A stretch of 64,000 nt of DNA, taken from positions 124,001-188,000 of the forward strand of contig NZ_FZOW01000002.1 of assembly GCF_900188125.1 (NCBI RefSeq), written 5' to 3'. Every line of letters begins with the position of its first letter. The first letter of the stretch is position 1. The notes under the pieces are model-generated. The model did no database searches, was not told the DNA's origin, and saw nothing but the letters and a program-made list of their open reading frames with translations. Of the stretch, positions 18,435 through 26,979 are shown piece by piece. The stretch is from Rhodococcoides kyotonense. Its GTDB lineage: Bacteria > Actinomycetota > Actinomycetes > Mycobacteriales > Mycobacteriaceae. The position numbers and the translations under genes were made by a program.

Positions 18435-18854
18435 ATGAACCCGTACACGATTTTCTCGGAGATCATCGCTGGAACTGCCGCGTCGTCGCGGGTGTACGAG
18501 GACGACACAGTCGTCGCGTTCATGGACATCCGCCCCCTGACGAGCGGACATGTCCTCGTCGTGCCGAGGCAGCAGGCGCGCTCTCTGGCCGAGTTGGAAC
18601 CCGACGTCGGTGCGCATCTGTTCGTCGTCGGGCAGAAGATCGCAGCGGCGGTGCGGGCGAGCAACCCACGCGTGGCGGGTGTGAATTTCTTCCTCGCCGA
18701 CGGCACGGTCGCGGGGCAGGAAATCTTCCACGTCCATCTCCATGTCATTCCGAGAACGTCGGGCGACGGCTTCGGACTTCGTGCGCGTCCGACGACGCCG
18801 TCCCGTCCCGAACTCGACGCGACGGCCGCAGAGATCTCGGCCGCCCTCCGCTGA
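18435..18854 (+). CDS. HIT-family nucleotide-binding hydrolase
   Basis: Encodes 139 residues from ATG 18435. The histidine triad HVHLH is at residues 99-103, followed by VIPR. Most bacterial members of this small family hydrolyse AMP-lysine or AMP-NH2-like adducts or dinucleoside polyphosphates. The N-terminal segment NPYTIFSEIIAG and DIRPLTSGHVLVVPR are typical. It lies just upstream of the iron-regulated importer but before the iron box, so it is probably a separate transcription unit. Confidence 0.9.
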   Translation: MNPYTIFSEIIAGTAASSRVYEDDTVVAFMDIRPLTSGHVLVVPRQQARSLAELEPDVGAHLFVVGQKIAAAVRASNPRVAGVNFFLADGTVAGQEIFHVHLHVIPRTSGDGFGLRARPTTPSRPELDATAAEISAALR

Positions 18855-18886
18855 CAGGGCGGACTCCGACCCCGAACCGAGGTGTG

Positions 18887-18900
18887 TAAGGTATACCTAA
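18887..18900. promoter_or_regulatory. IdeR/DmdR-type iron box upstream of the siderophore importer operon
   Basis: The sequence TAAGGTATACCTAA contains a perfect ten-base palindrome (AGGTATACCT) and sits about 80 bp before the first permease start. As a 19-mer it matches about 12 of 19 positions of the actinobacterial consensus TTAGGTTAGGCTAACCTAA, so it is a variant. Placement before an iron-siderophore permease operon supports iron-dependent repression. Confidence 0.6.
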
Positions 18901-18975
18901 TTCGGGCGGGAGGTGCGCTGACCAGGGAACAAGACTGTCGGTGCCCGCCGCGGTGGTGATCTCGGGAGTGCATGC

Positions 18976-20070
18976 ATGACGCAGGTAGCGAGCAAGACGG
19001 GTGACCCCGGTCATCTGGAGGAGCCGGTCGCTGGGCAGCTCGAGAGTCCGACGACCCCGGGCGGCCTTGCCAAGACCAACGCTCGACGCACCCTCGGGCT
19101 GATCGTCGTTGTCGGGCTGCTGGCCGGCATCTGCTTGCTCAGCATTGCTGTCGGCACCAAATCCATTCCGCTGAACGAGGTCTGGAACGGCCTGTTCGCG
19201 TACGACGACTCCAACAACGCCGTCATCATTCGCGAACTACGGGTTCCGCGAACGGTGCTCGGCCTGATCGTCGGAATCGCGCTCGGTGTCAGCGGCGCCC
19301 TCATTCAGGCGATGACACGAAACCCGTTGGCAGACCCCGGCATTCTGGGAGTCAACGCAGGCGCCGCGTTCTTCGTCGCACTGGCCGTCGGAGTGTTCGG
19401 CTTCACCGGCATCTGGTCGTACATCTGGTTCGCGTTCCTCGGCGCCATCCTCGCGACGGTCGCCGTCTATGCGCTCGGCTCGATGGGGCGCGCGGGAGCA
19501 ACACCGATTCGATTGACACTGGCGGGAATTGCGCTCGCTGCCGTGCTGGGCGGCGTCACGTCGGGCATGTTGCTGCTCGATCCCGAGGCGTTCGACAAGA
19601 TGCGGTTCTGGGGAGCAGGCTCGCTGTCCGGCCGCGGACTCGACATCTCGCTGGCGGTCGGGCCGTTCATCGCTCTCGGATTGATACTTGCGATCGTCAT
19701 CGCTCGGCCTCTGAACGCAATCGCACTGGGCGACGACCTCGCGCAGTCACTCGGCGCCAAAGTGAAGAGCACCAGGGTGATCGGCGTCATCGCCGTCACG
19801 TTGCTCGCCGGCGCTGCCACTGCGGCGGCCGGGCCCATCGGGTTCGTCGGCCTGATGATCCCGCACATGGTGCGGTGGTTCGTCGGACCCGACCAGCGAT
19901 GGATCCTGCTGTACACCGTCGCTGCCGCGCCGTGCCTGCTTCTGCTGTCCGACGTCGTCGGGCGCATCGTCATCCGTCCGGGTGAGTTGCAGGTCGGGAT
20001 CGTCACCGCGTTCGTCGGCGCACCGGTCCTCATTCTCCTCGTCCGCCGCAAGAAGGTGAGCGGACTGTGA
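18976..20070 (+). CDS. Ferric-siderophore ABC importer permease, FecCD family (first subunit)
   Basis: Encodes 364 residues with about nine to ten membrane helices after a 35-residue cytoplasmic N-terminus. The FecCD family motifs are clear: LRVPRTVLGLIVGIALGVSGA (interrupted here) near residue 82, then TRNPLADPGILGVNAGAAF, and the GPIGFVGLMIPHMVRW element near residue 285. It forms the channel with the next gene product for ferric siderophore entry. It overlaps that gene by GTGA, and an iron box lies upstream. Confidence 0.94.
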   Translation: MTQVASKTGDPGHLEEPVAGQLESPTTPGGLAKTNARRTLGLIVVVGLLAGICLLSIAVGTKSIPLNEVWNGLFAYDDSNNAVIIRELRVPRTVLGLIVGIALGVSGALIQAMTRNPLADPGILGVNAGAAFFVALAVGVFGFTGIWSYIWFAFLGAILATVAVYALGSMGRAGATPIRLTLAGIALAAVLGGVTSGMLLLDPEAFDKMRFWGAGSLSGRGLDISLAVGPFIALGLILAIVIARPLNAIALGDDLAQSLGAKVKSTRVIGVIAVTLLAGAATAAAGPIGFVGLMIPHMVRWFVGPDQRWILLYTVAAAPCLLLLSDVVGRIVIRPGELQVGIVTAFVGAPVLILLVRRKKVSGL

Positions 20071-21143
20071 GTGTCGTGAAGCCCGATCAGGAGACCGACG
20101 TCGACTTCGGTCGCAGGATCCGCATCCTCCGGCTTGCCGACGACAAGATCAACGGACGCATCGACGTCCGGACCGTCGTCGTCTGTTCGATCCTCGTGCT
20201 GTTGTCGTTGTTCGTGGCCGTGATCGCCCTCGGAACCGGTGACTACTACGTGCCGCCCGGCGATGTTCTGCAGGCCATCTTCTCCGACGCGCCGCGGTTC
20301 ACCGAACTTGTCGTCATGGAATGGCGGTTCCCGCGGGTCGCGTTGGCACTGCTTCTCGGTGGCGCCCTGGGCGTTTCGGGTGCGATCTTCCAATCGCTGA
20401 CGCGAAACCCGTTGGGCAGCCCCGACATTATCGGCTTCGACACCGGCGCCTACACCGGCGCGTTGATCGTCATCCTGACCCTCGGCGGTGGTTACTACCA
20501 GACCGGTGCAGGCGCGCTGATCGGCGGAATCTGCACTGCCGCAGTGGTGTATCTCTTGGCATTCAAGCGCGGTGTGCAAGGCTTCCGGCTGATCATCGTC
20601 GGTATCGCGATCAGCGCCATCCTCGCGTCGGTCAACACATGGCTGATCATCAAAGCGGATCTCGCCGACGCCATGGCCGCGGCCGTGTGGGGTGCGGGCA
20701 GTCTGAACGGACTCGGGTGGGCACAGGTCGGACCTGTTCTGATCGTGTTGGCGGTGCTCACCCCGACGATCGCCGTCGTCGCGAAGCGTCTCCCGATGCT
20801 CGAGATGGGCGACGACGCGGCCAAGGCGCTCGGCATTCGCGCCGAACCCACGCGCTTGATTCTCATGGTGCTGGGCGTCGCACTGACTGCGCTGGTTACC
20901 GCTGCAGCAGGACCGATTTCGTTCATCGCGCTCGCCGCACCCCAGCTGGTGCGTCGCCTCACCAAGACTGCGGGAGTCGCGCTGCTGCCGTCGGCGGTGA
21001 TGGGCGCATTCCTGTTGGTGCTCAGCGACTGGGCTGCGCAGCGGCTGTTCGCGCCGACCCAGCTTCCGGTCGGCGTCGTGACGGTGTCCATCGGTGGCGC
21101 ATATTTCGTGTGGTTGTTGGCTCGGGAAGGTAGAAAACAGTGA
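20067..21143 (+). CDS. Ferric-siderophore ABC importer permease, FecCD family (second subunit)
   Basis: Encodes 358 residues from GTG 20067, overlapping the previous stop. It has the same FecCD fold: WRFPRVALALLLGGALGVSGA (interrupted here), TRNPLGSPDIIGFDTGAY, and GPISFIALAAPQLVRRL near residue 280. The heterodimer of two different FecCD subunits is the usual arrangement for catechol and hydroxamate siderophore importers such as FepD/FepG. It overlaps the ATPase gene by GTGA. Confidence 0.94.
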   Translation: MSVVKPDQETDVDFGRRIRILRLADDKINGRIDVRTVVVCSILVLLSLFVAVIALGTGDYYVPPGDVLQAIFSDAPRFTELVVMEWRFPRVALALLLGGALGVSGAIFQSLTRNPLGSPDIIGFDTGAYTGALIVILTLGGGYYQTGAGALIGGICTAAVVYLLAFKRGVQGFRLIIVGIAISAILASVNTWLIIKADLADAMAAAVWGAGSLNGLGWAQVGPVLIVLAVLTPTIAVVAKRLPMLEMGDDAAKALGIRAEPTRLILMVLGVALTALVTAAAGPISFIALAAPQLVRRLTKTAGVALLPSAVMGAFLLVLSDWAAQRLFAPTQLPVGVVTVSIGGAYFVWLLAREGRKQ

Positions 21144-21940
21144 CACAGGTGTTGACCAAGGCTCGTCTGCACGCGGACAACGTGACGATCGGGTACGACA
21201 AGCGCATCATCAGCGAGAACCTGTCGGTCGAGATTCCCGACGGCAAGTTCACCGTCATCGTCGGCCCCAACGCGTGCGGCAAATCGACTCTGCTGCGAGC
21301 ACTCTCGCGTCTGCTGAAGCCCGAGGCGGGTACCGTTCTGCTGGACGGGAAGGCGATCTCGTCGTACCCCGCGAAGGAAGTTGCGCGACGACTCGGCCTC
21401 CTGCCTCAGACCTCGATCGCACCCGACGGCATCTCCGTCGCCGATCTCGTTGCACGAGGGCGCTATCCGCATCAGAAACTGATCAGGCAGTGGTCGAAGG
21501 AGGACGAGGCCGCCGTTGTCTTCGCGATGAACGCGACGGGAGTCACCGACCTCTCCGGGCGCCTGGTCGACGAGTTGTCCGGCGGACAGCGTCAACGTGT
21601 CTGGGTTGCCATGGTTCTCGCACAGCAGACGCCTCTGATGTTGCTCGACGAGCCGACGACCTTCCTCGACATCGCCCACCAGATCGATCTGCTGGAGTTG
21701 TGCTCGCAGCTCAACCGTGAACAGGGCAACACGATGGTCGCCGTGTTGCACGATCTGAACCACGCATGTCGCTACGCCGACCACATCATCGCGATGAAGG
21801 ACGGCGACGTGGTCACGTCGGGCAGGCCGACCGACGTGATCACGGCAGAGCTGGTCGAGTCGGTGTTCGGATTGCCGTGCCGCATCATCGACGATCCCGA
21901 ATCACACACGCCACTGGTCATTCCGCTTGCTCGACGATGA
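21140..21940 (+). CDS. Ferric-siderophore ABC importer ATPase (FecE/FepC-like)
   Basis: Encodes 266 residues. Walker A is GPNACGKST near residue 43, the signature is LSGGQRQRV near 147, Walker B is LMLLDEPTTFLD near 170, and the switch His lies in VLHDLNHA. It powers the FecCD pair. No binding-protein gene is in this operon; the cognate lipoprotein is probably the one at 43737 in the biosynthetic operon. It converges on the DHB dehydrogenase gene with a gap of four bases. Confidence 0.94.
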   Translation: MTQVLTKARLHADNVTIGYDKRIISENLSVEIPDGKFTVIVGPNACGKSTLLRALSRLLKPEAGTVLLDGKAISSYPAKEVARRLGLLPQTSIAPDGISVADLVARGRYPHQKLIRQWSKEDEAAVVFAMNATGVTDLSGRLVDELSGGQRQRVWVAMVLAQQTPLMLLDEPTTFLDIAHQIDLLELCSQLNREQGNTMVAVLHDLNHACRYADHIIAMKDGDVVTSGRPTDVITAELVESVFGLPCRIIDDPESHTPLVIPLARR

Positions 21941-21944
21941 CGGA

Positions 21945-22709
21945 TCAGGCTCGTAGCGTCGCTCCGCCGTCGACATAGAGCGACTGCATCGTGATGTGCC
22001 GCGCCCGGTCGGACAGAAGGAACTCGACCGAGTCCGCGATGTCCTCGGGTGAAGCTATGCGGCCCAGAGGAATTCCGGCCTTGAACGTCGCGAGGTCGCC
22101 GTCGATGACCGGCTGTGCGAATGCGTCGTCGGCCGGATCGGCCCACAGCGATCGCTGCATGTCGGTGTCGGTCGAGCCGGGCGCGACGATATTGGCTCGA
22201 ATGCCGTACTGCGCGAGCTCCAGTCCGAGGATGCGGGTGAGCATCGTCGCGGCGGCCTTCGACGACCCGTACGCTCCCATCGACATCCGCGGGACGCCTG
22301 CGGCGTTGGAACCGACGAGCACGATCGAGCCGGACCGCCGCTCCCGCATCGGACGTCCGACACTGCGGACGACGTTGAGGAGTCCGAAGACGTTGACGTC
22401 GTATGTCTTTCGCCAGTCGCCGAGATCCGAGTCCAGTATCGACCCCGTCTCGAGGATCGCGGCGACGTGCGCGAGCCCGGTGATCGGGCCCAGTGATGTC
22501 TCGATGTCGTCGATCGCGGTGTCGACGGCACAGGCGTCCCGTACGTCGACGTCGTACGTGGGGATCACCGAGTCCCCGAGGAGGCGCGCGGTCGTTGCGA
22601 GCGCGGTGGCGTCGGCGTCGAGCAGTGCCAGCTCGTGCCCGGACCGAGCGAGCAATTGCGCGACAGCGCGCCCGATTCCTTTACCTGCCCCTACTACCAC
22701 CGTCGTCAC
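21945..22709 (-). CDS. dhbA: 2,3-dihydro-2,3-dihydroxybenzoate dehydrogenase
   Basis: Encodes 254 residues if started at GTG 22709, which overlaps the upstream dhbC stop (GTGA) and places the NAD motif VVGAGKGIG at the N-terminus. The short-chain dehydrogenase catalytic set is visible as VGSN, then YGSSK (Tyr and Lys) near residue 150, and the IRANIVAPGSTDTDM segment. It oxidises 2,3-dihydro-DHB to 2,3-dihydroxybenzoate, the last step of catechol precursor synthesis. Assignment over other SDR enzymes rests on coupling to isochorismate synthase and the linked isochorismatase, DHB ligase and NRPS. Confidence 0.88.
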   Translation of the reverse strand: MTTVVVGAGKGIGRAVAQLLARSGHELALLDADATALATTARLLGDSVIPTYDVDVRDACAVDTAIDDIETSLGPITGLAHVAAILETGSILDSDLGDWRKTYDVNVFGLLNVVRSVGRPMRERRSGSIVLVGSNAAGVPRMSMGAYGSSKAAATMLTRILGLELAQYGIRANIVAPGSTDTDMQRSLWADPADDAFAQPVIDGDLATFKAGIPLGRIASPEDIADSVEFLLSDRARHITMQSLYVDGGATLRA

Positions 22710-23848
22710 AGCTGCACTCCCAACGCACCGAGAACGGTGCCGAACTTGGTGATGGTCTCTTGCAGTTCGGCGTCGGGATCGGACTGCGCGACGATGCCTC
22801 CGCCGGCGTAGGCGTCGACTCTTCTCCTGTCGCTGCTGATCTCGGCACAGCGAATCGCCACCATCCATTCGCCGTCGCCGTCCGCAGTGCACCAGCCGAC
22901 GGCGCCCGCGTAGAAGCCCCTGTCACCCTCGAGCTCATCGATCGACGCATAGGCTAATTCGGTGGGAGTGCCGCACACGGCAGGGGTCGGGTGCAGAGCA
23001 AGGGCAAGTTCGAGCGACGTCACCTGGGGGTCGCGTAGTACGCCGCGAATCGGCGTTCCCAGGTGCCACAGCTGTGGTGTGGTCGTCAGCGTCGGCACGT
23101 CCGGGATGTCGAGTTCGCTGCAGAACGGTGCCAACGCCGTGCGGATGGCATCGACGACGAATGCGTGTTCGCGCAGGTCTTTGCTCGATTCCGCGAGTGC
23201 ACGCCCGTTGTCGTCGTCGATGCGTGGATCGGTGTGGCGGGGCGCCGAACCGGCGAGCGGATGGCAAGTGACAACGGACCCCTGCTTGCGGATCAGCACT
23301 TCGGGGCTGGACCCGACAAGGGTCTTGCCGACGAAACGGCCGCCCGCTGCGCTGAGGTCGACCCGGTATCCGTTTCCGTGCGGTGTGCCCGACACCAGTG
23401 CTGCGAGAACGGAATCGGGGTCGGCGGAAGCATCTGCTCGTAACGTGAGGGTGCGTGCGAGAACGACTTTCTGCAGTGCGCTGTGTTCACTACGCAATAC
23501 CTCTACCGCGGTTCGCACGCGATCGAGATGCTCGGCCTCGCGGAGTTCGTCGATGGCGAAGTTCGGCAGCGGCGTCAGTGCCCTCCTCGGGACCCATCGC
23601 TGCGTCGTCGAGACGAATCGGTCGGGCCACGTCAAGGCACACGGTGCGTCCGATGCGAAGGGGAGAGCGCCTGCGACCTGCGCAACGTTCCCCGAGCGCA
23701 AGGCGGCGACCGCTGCACCGGCGTCGTCGAACTGCCCGCGCACGCCACTCGCCGTCACTGTTCCGTGCGGACGGGACAATACGAACTCGCCCGGTGGCGG
23801 TGTCCCGACTCCTGTCGATTCGTCCGTCGTACTCGCCTGAGTGCTCAT
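22706..23848 (-). CDS. dhbC: Isochorismate synthase
   Basis: Encodes 380 residues from ATG 23848, chosen for the AGAGGG ribosome site just upstream. It converts chorismate to isochorismate, the entry to DHB synthesis. The chorismate-binding fold is marked by KVVLARTLTL near residue 130, the ESSKDLREHAFVVDAI segment, LWHLGTPIRG, LHPTPAVCGTP and GFYAGAVGW near the C-terminus. It is the first gene of the leftward DHB unit, divergent from the ornithine hydroxylase with iron-box sequences between them. Confidence 0.93.
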   Translation of the reverse strand: MSTQASTTDESTGVGTPPPGEFVLSRPHGTVTASGVRGQFDDAGAAVAALRSGNVAQVAGALPFASDAPCALTWPDRFVSTTQRWVPRRALTPLPNFAIDELREAEHLDRVRTAVEVLRSEHSALQKVVLARTLTLRADASADPDSVLAALVSGTPHGNGYRVDLSAAGGRFVGKTLVGSSPEVLIRKQGSVVTCHPLAGSAPRHTDPRIDDDNGRALAESSKDLREHAFVVDAIRTALAPFCSELDIPDVPTLTTTPQLWHLGTPIRGVLRDPQVTSLELALALHPTPAVCGTPTELAYASIDELEGDRGFYAGAVGWCTADGDGEWMVAIRCAEISSDRRRVDAYAGGGIVAQSDPDAELQETITKFGTVLGALGVQL

Positions 23849-23891
23849 CACGTCCCTCTTCTCGATGGGTCGATTCCTCGTCGAACGACAC

Positions 23892-23934
23892 ATAGCCTAA
23901 ACTGACTGACTTCCGATAGGTTAGGCTACGTTAA
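23892..23934. promoter_or_regulatory. IdeR/DmdR-type iron box(es) in the divergent siderophore biosynthesis promoter
   Basis: The 19-mer at 23916-23934 (ATAGGTTAGGCTACGTTAA) matches the consensus TTAGGTTAGGCTAACCTAA at 15 of 19 positions. A second half-site lies 20 bp away at 23892-23900, where the reverse strand reads TTAGGCTAT. The 108-bp gap between dhbC and the ornithine hydroxylase gene thus has one good box and one weak one. Iron-bound IdeR should repress both directions. Confidence 0.8.
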
Positions 23935-23956
23935 TCACTTCGACGGAGGACGACTT

Positions 23957-25258
23957 GTGCTGATGGAGAGCGATCATTCCGAGGTAGTCGACATCGTGGG
24001 AGTCGGATTCGGGCCGTCGAATCTGGGCCTGGCGATCGCTCTGAAAGAGCACAACTCGGAGGTCCCCGAAGGACGCAGGCTGACGGCTACGTTCGTCGAA
24101 CGGCAGCCCGAGTTTCGCTGGCACGCCGGGATGTTGCTTCCCGGTGCGACGATGCAGATCTCGTTCCTGAAGGACCTCGCGACGCAGCGTAACTCCCGCA
24201 GCGAGTTCACCTTTCTCGAATACCTCACGCACCGTGGACGTCTCACTCATTTCATCAATCTGCAGACGTTCTTTCCGTCCAGGGTCGAATTCCACGACTA
24301 CCTGAGGTGGGCCGCCGACAAGGTCGCTGCCGACGTCCATTACTCGACGTCGGCGACGTCCGTGACATGGAACGGTGAGCTGTTCGAGGTCGCCGTCGTC
24401 GGTGCGGACGGCAGTACGCGGGTACTGCGTGCTCGTAACGTCGTCCTCGCAGGTGGGCTCGCCCCGAAACTGCCCGACGGTGTGGAAACGACGCCCCGTG
24501 TCTTCCACAACCACCGACTGCTGGATCATCTGTCCGCGTTGCCGGCGCTTCATCATCGGCGCTTCGTCGTCGTCGGTGCAGGGCAGAGCGCCGCCGAGGT
24601 CGTCGCACATCTGCACGATCGGTTCGCCGACGCGGAAGTGCACGGTGTCATCAGCAAGTACGGGTACAGCCCCGCCGACGACAGCCCGTACGCGAACCGT
24701 GTGTTCGATCCGGAGGCCGTCGACGACTTCTATTCGGCTACACCACAATTGCGTGCCCAGCTGATGGCCTACCACCGCAGTACCAATTACTCGGCCGTCG
24801 ACCTGCCGCTGATCGAGGATCTGTACGGCCGCGAGTACACCGAGCGGGTCACGGGGGACCGCCGACTGTTCGTTCACGGTGCGTCGGAAGTGTCGACGCC
24901 TGTCGCGTCCGAGAGTGGCGTCGATGTGACCGTTCGGCACCGTCCGACCGGCCGCGACGAGTTGTTGCAATGTGACGCAGTGATTTTCGCAACGGGTTTC
25001 AGGCCGCTGGATCTGCGCAGAATTCTCGGGCCGTTGGCCGACGAGTGCAGGTTCGCCGTGGACGGTACACCCGAGCTCGAGCGCGACTACCGGTTGCGGA
25101 CCGCCGAGCGCGTCACCGGAGGCATCTACTTGCAGGGCGGTACGGAGCACTCGCACGGCTTGACGTCGTCGCTGCTGTCGAACATCGCGGTGCGTTCGGG
25201 TGAGCTGGTGGACTCGCTGGCATCTCGCGCGCTGCTCGATTCGGTACTGACACACTGA
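23957..25258 (+). CDS. L-ornithine N5-monooxygenase (SidA/PvdA/IucD family)
   Basis: Encodes 433 residues from GTG 23957, six bases after GGAGGA (23945-23950); an ATG at 23963 is a possible alternative. FAD-binding motif GVGFGPSNLGLA is near residue 15, the NADPH motif VGAGQSAAE near 210, and the family ATGF motif (FATGFRPLD) near 345. It hydroxylates the side-chain amine of ornithine (less likely lysine) to make the hydroxamate precursor. The third NRPS adenylation domain carries a hydroxyornithine-type pocket, which supports ornithine. No formyl- or acetyltransferase is linked. It overlaps the ABC exporter gene by ATGA. Confidence 0.93.
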   Translation: MLMESDHSEVVDIVGVGFGPSNLGLAIALKEHNSEVPEGRRLTATFVERQPEFRWHAGMLLPGATMQISFLKDLATQRNSRSEFTFLEYLTHRGRLTHFINLQTFFPSRVEFHDYLRWAADKVAADVHYSTSATSVTWNGELFEVAVVGADGSTRVLRARNVVLAGGLAPKLPDGVETTPRVFHNHRLLDHLSALPALHHRRFVVVGAGQSAAEVVAHLHDRFADAEVHGVISKYGYSPADDSPYANRVFDPEAVDDFYSATPQLRAQLMAYHRSTNYSAVDLPLIEDLYGREYTERVTGDRRLFVHGASEVSTPVASESGVDVTVRHRPTGRDELLQCDAVIFATGFRPLDLRRILGPLADECRFAVDGTPELERDYRLRTAERVTGGIYLQGGTEHSHGLTSSLLSNIAVRSGELVDSLASRALLDSVLTH

Positions 25259-26979
25259 TGAAACTGCCCGTCTATTTCGCAGCGCCCGCGACGCCGATCG
25301 CGACCGCCGACATCGTCGTCACCGAATCGACGACAGCGCGCGAGCTGACTCGGCGAACGATGTTCGCGGCCAAGAAGTACACCGTGCCTGCCGGCGCGCT
25401 GCTCATCGTTCATCAGCTCTGTGCCGCACTGGTTCCGGTGATCATGGGTGTCGCCGTCGACCGTGCGATCGGACCAGGTGACGTCGGCCAGCTCGTCCTG
25501 TGGGTGCTCGTCCTCGGTGTGGTCTACGCGGGAGTGTCGGTGACCTACCGATTCGGTTCGCGCATCGGCTTTCTCGGTATGAACTCGATCCAGCATCAGG
25601 TACGTACCAGAATCACCGACCGCATTCTCGACGCCAGGGGAATGGCGGGTCCGGCGCGGCAACCCGGCATGTTGCTGAACATCGCGACGTCCGACGCGCG
25701 CCAAATGGCAAGTGCCGTCGCGATCGTCGTGTATCCGGTCGGGGAATTCGCTGCCGTGGTCGCCTCCGCAGTGATTCTGCTCTACATCTCGTGGCCGCTC
25801 GGCCTCGCGATCCTCGTCGCCACACCGTTGATGCTGTGGCTCATGGATCGAGCCGGTTCACCGTTGCGGGTACGCAGCATGCACGAGCAGCAGGCAGCCG
25901 GTGAAGCCGCGGGCACGGCAACCGATCTCGTCGGAGGATTCCGAATCGTCAAGGGCCTCGGTGCGGAACACCAGGCAGGTACTCGGTATCTCGATGCGAG
26001 CGAACGCGCACTGCGCAAGACATTGAAGGCGAGTGTGGCGCGCGCCGGCTACCTCGGATCCATGGAAGCCGTCGCCGGACTGTTCATCGCCGGTGTCGCC
26101 GTCGCGGCCGGTCTGATGGCGCTCGGTGACGCGATGACGGTCGGCCAATTGATCACCGTCGTCGCCGTCACCCAGTTCGTCATGGGTCCGCTGCAGGCGT
26201 TCGCGTCGAACGCGGGCACCATCTGGGCCCAGGCGGTGGCGTCGGCGGAACGAGTACTGACCGTGCTCCAGGCGCCACCCGCCCGGGGTCACAGTGACCG
26301 GCTCGGCGCGACAACAGGATTCGAGATCCGGTTCGACGGCGTGGTCCTCGGGTCGCGGCGTGCACTGGACCTGCGCGTCCCCGAAGGTGAATTTCTCGCG
26401 ATCCAGGCCGATGCCGGTCTCACCGCACAGCTCACCGACGTGCTCGCCGGTCTCGCTACTCCGGCCGCAGGGACCGTGACCGTCGGAGGTGTCGACGCGG
26501 CGGATCTGTCCGACGGCGATCGACGCACGACGTTGCTCGTCGCACCGCACGAGAGCGATCTCTTCGAAGGCACCCTGGCGGAGAACATCGCTGCGGAGAA
26601 CAGTGCAGCAGACACCGTGTGCAGGGACTCGGATGCAGTGGCACGCGCGATCTTCGCCGCAGCGTGCGACGACGTCGTCGATGTTCTTCCCCACGGCCTC
26701 GACACCCCGGTGGGTGAGGCGGGCAGGTTGTTGTCCGGAGGTCAGCGTCAACGCGTCTCCCTTGCCCGTGCGCTCGCGGCCGATCCGGCGGTACTCGTTC
26801 TGATCGAGCCGACGTCGGCAGTCGATTCCGTGACCGAAGCCGCTGTTGCAGAACGCATGACGACCGCACGTGAAGGCCGGACCACGATCGTGTTCACGTC
26901 GTCGCCTGCACTGCTTGCAGCGGCCTCGACGGTCGTTCCGCTCTCCGCCGACGGTGCAGCACTGGAGGTGTCGCGATGA
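25258..26979 (+). CDS. ABC exporter half-transporter, degenerate ATPase half (siderophore export)
   Basis: Encodes 573 residues: six membrane helices (about residues 45-300) then an ATPase domain. The ATPase is degenerate. Walker A is replaced by IQADAGLTAQL (residues 382-392) with no GK[ST]; Walker B reads VLVLIEP, with Ile516 where the Mg-binding Asp should be although Glu517 remains; and the switch His region reads FTSSP with Ser548. The signature LSGGQRQR (492-499) is intact. It therefore cannot bind ATP normally in its own site but can complete its partner's site. It overlaps the hydroxylase and the second half-transporter by ATGA on both sides. Likely substrate: the siderophore or its precursor. 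Confidence 0.88.
   Translation: MKLPVYFAAPATPIATADIVVTESTTARELTRRTMFAAKKYTVPAGALLIVHQLCAALVPVIMGVAVDRAIGPGDVGQLVLWVLVLGVVYAGVSVTYRFGSRIGFLGMNSIQHQVRTRITDRILDARGMAGPARQPGMLLNIATSDARQMASAVAIVVYPVGEFAAVVASAVILLYISWPLGLAILVATPLMLWLMDRAGSPLRVRSMHEQQAAGEAAGTATDLVGGFRIVKGLGAEHQAGTRYLDASERALRKTLKASVARAGYLGSMEAVAGLFIAGVAVAAGLMALGDAMTVGQLITVVAVTQFVMGPLQAFASNAGTIWAQAVASAERVLTVLQAPPARGHSDRLGATTGFEIRFDGVVLGSRRALDLRVPEGEFLAIQADAGLTAQLTDVLAGLATPAAGTVTVGGVDAADLSDGDRRTTLLVAPHESDLFEGTLAENIAAENSAADTVCRDSDAVARAIFAAACDDVVDVLPHGLDTPVGEAGRLLSGGQRQRVSLARALAADPAVLVLIEPTSAVDSVTEAAVAERMTTAREGRTTIVFTSSPALLAAASTVVPLSADGAALEVSR

Noticed and set aside
22930-22970. Iron-box-like ATAGGCTAATTCGG inside dhbC
   Set aside because: It lies within the coding sequence, matches only one half of the consensus and has no promoter context.
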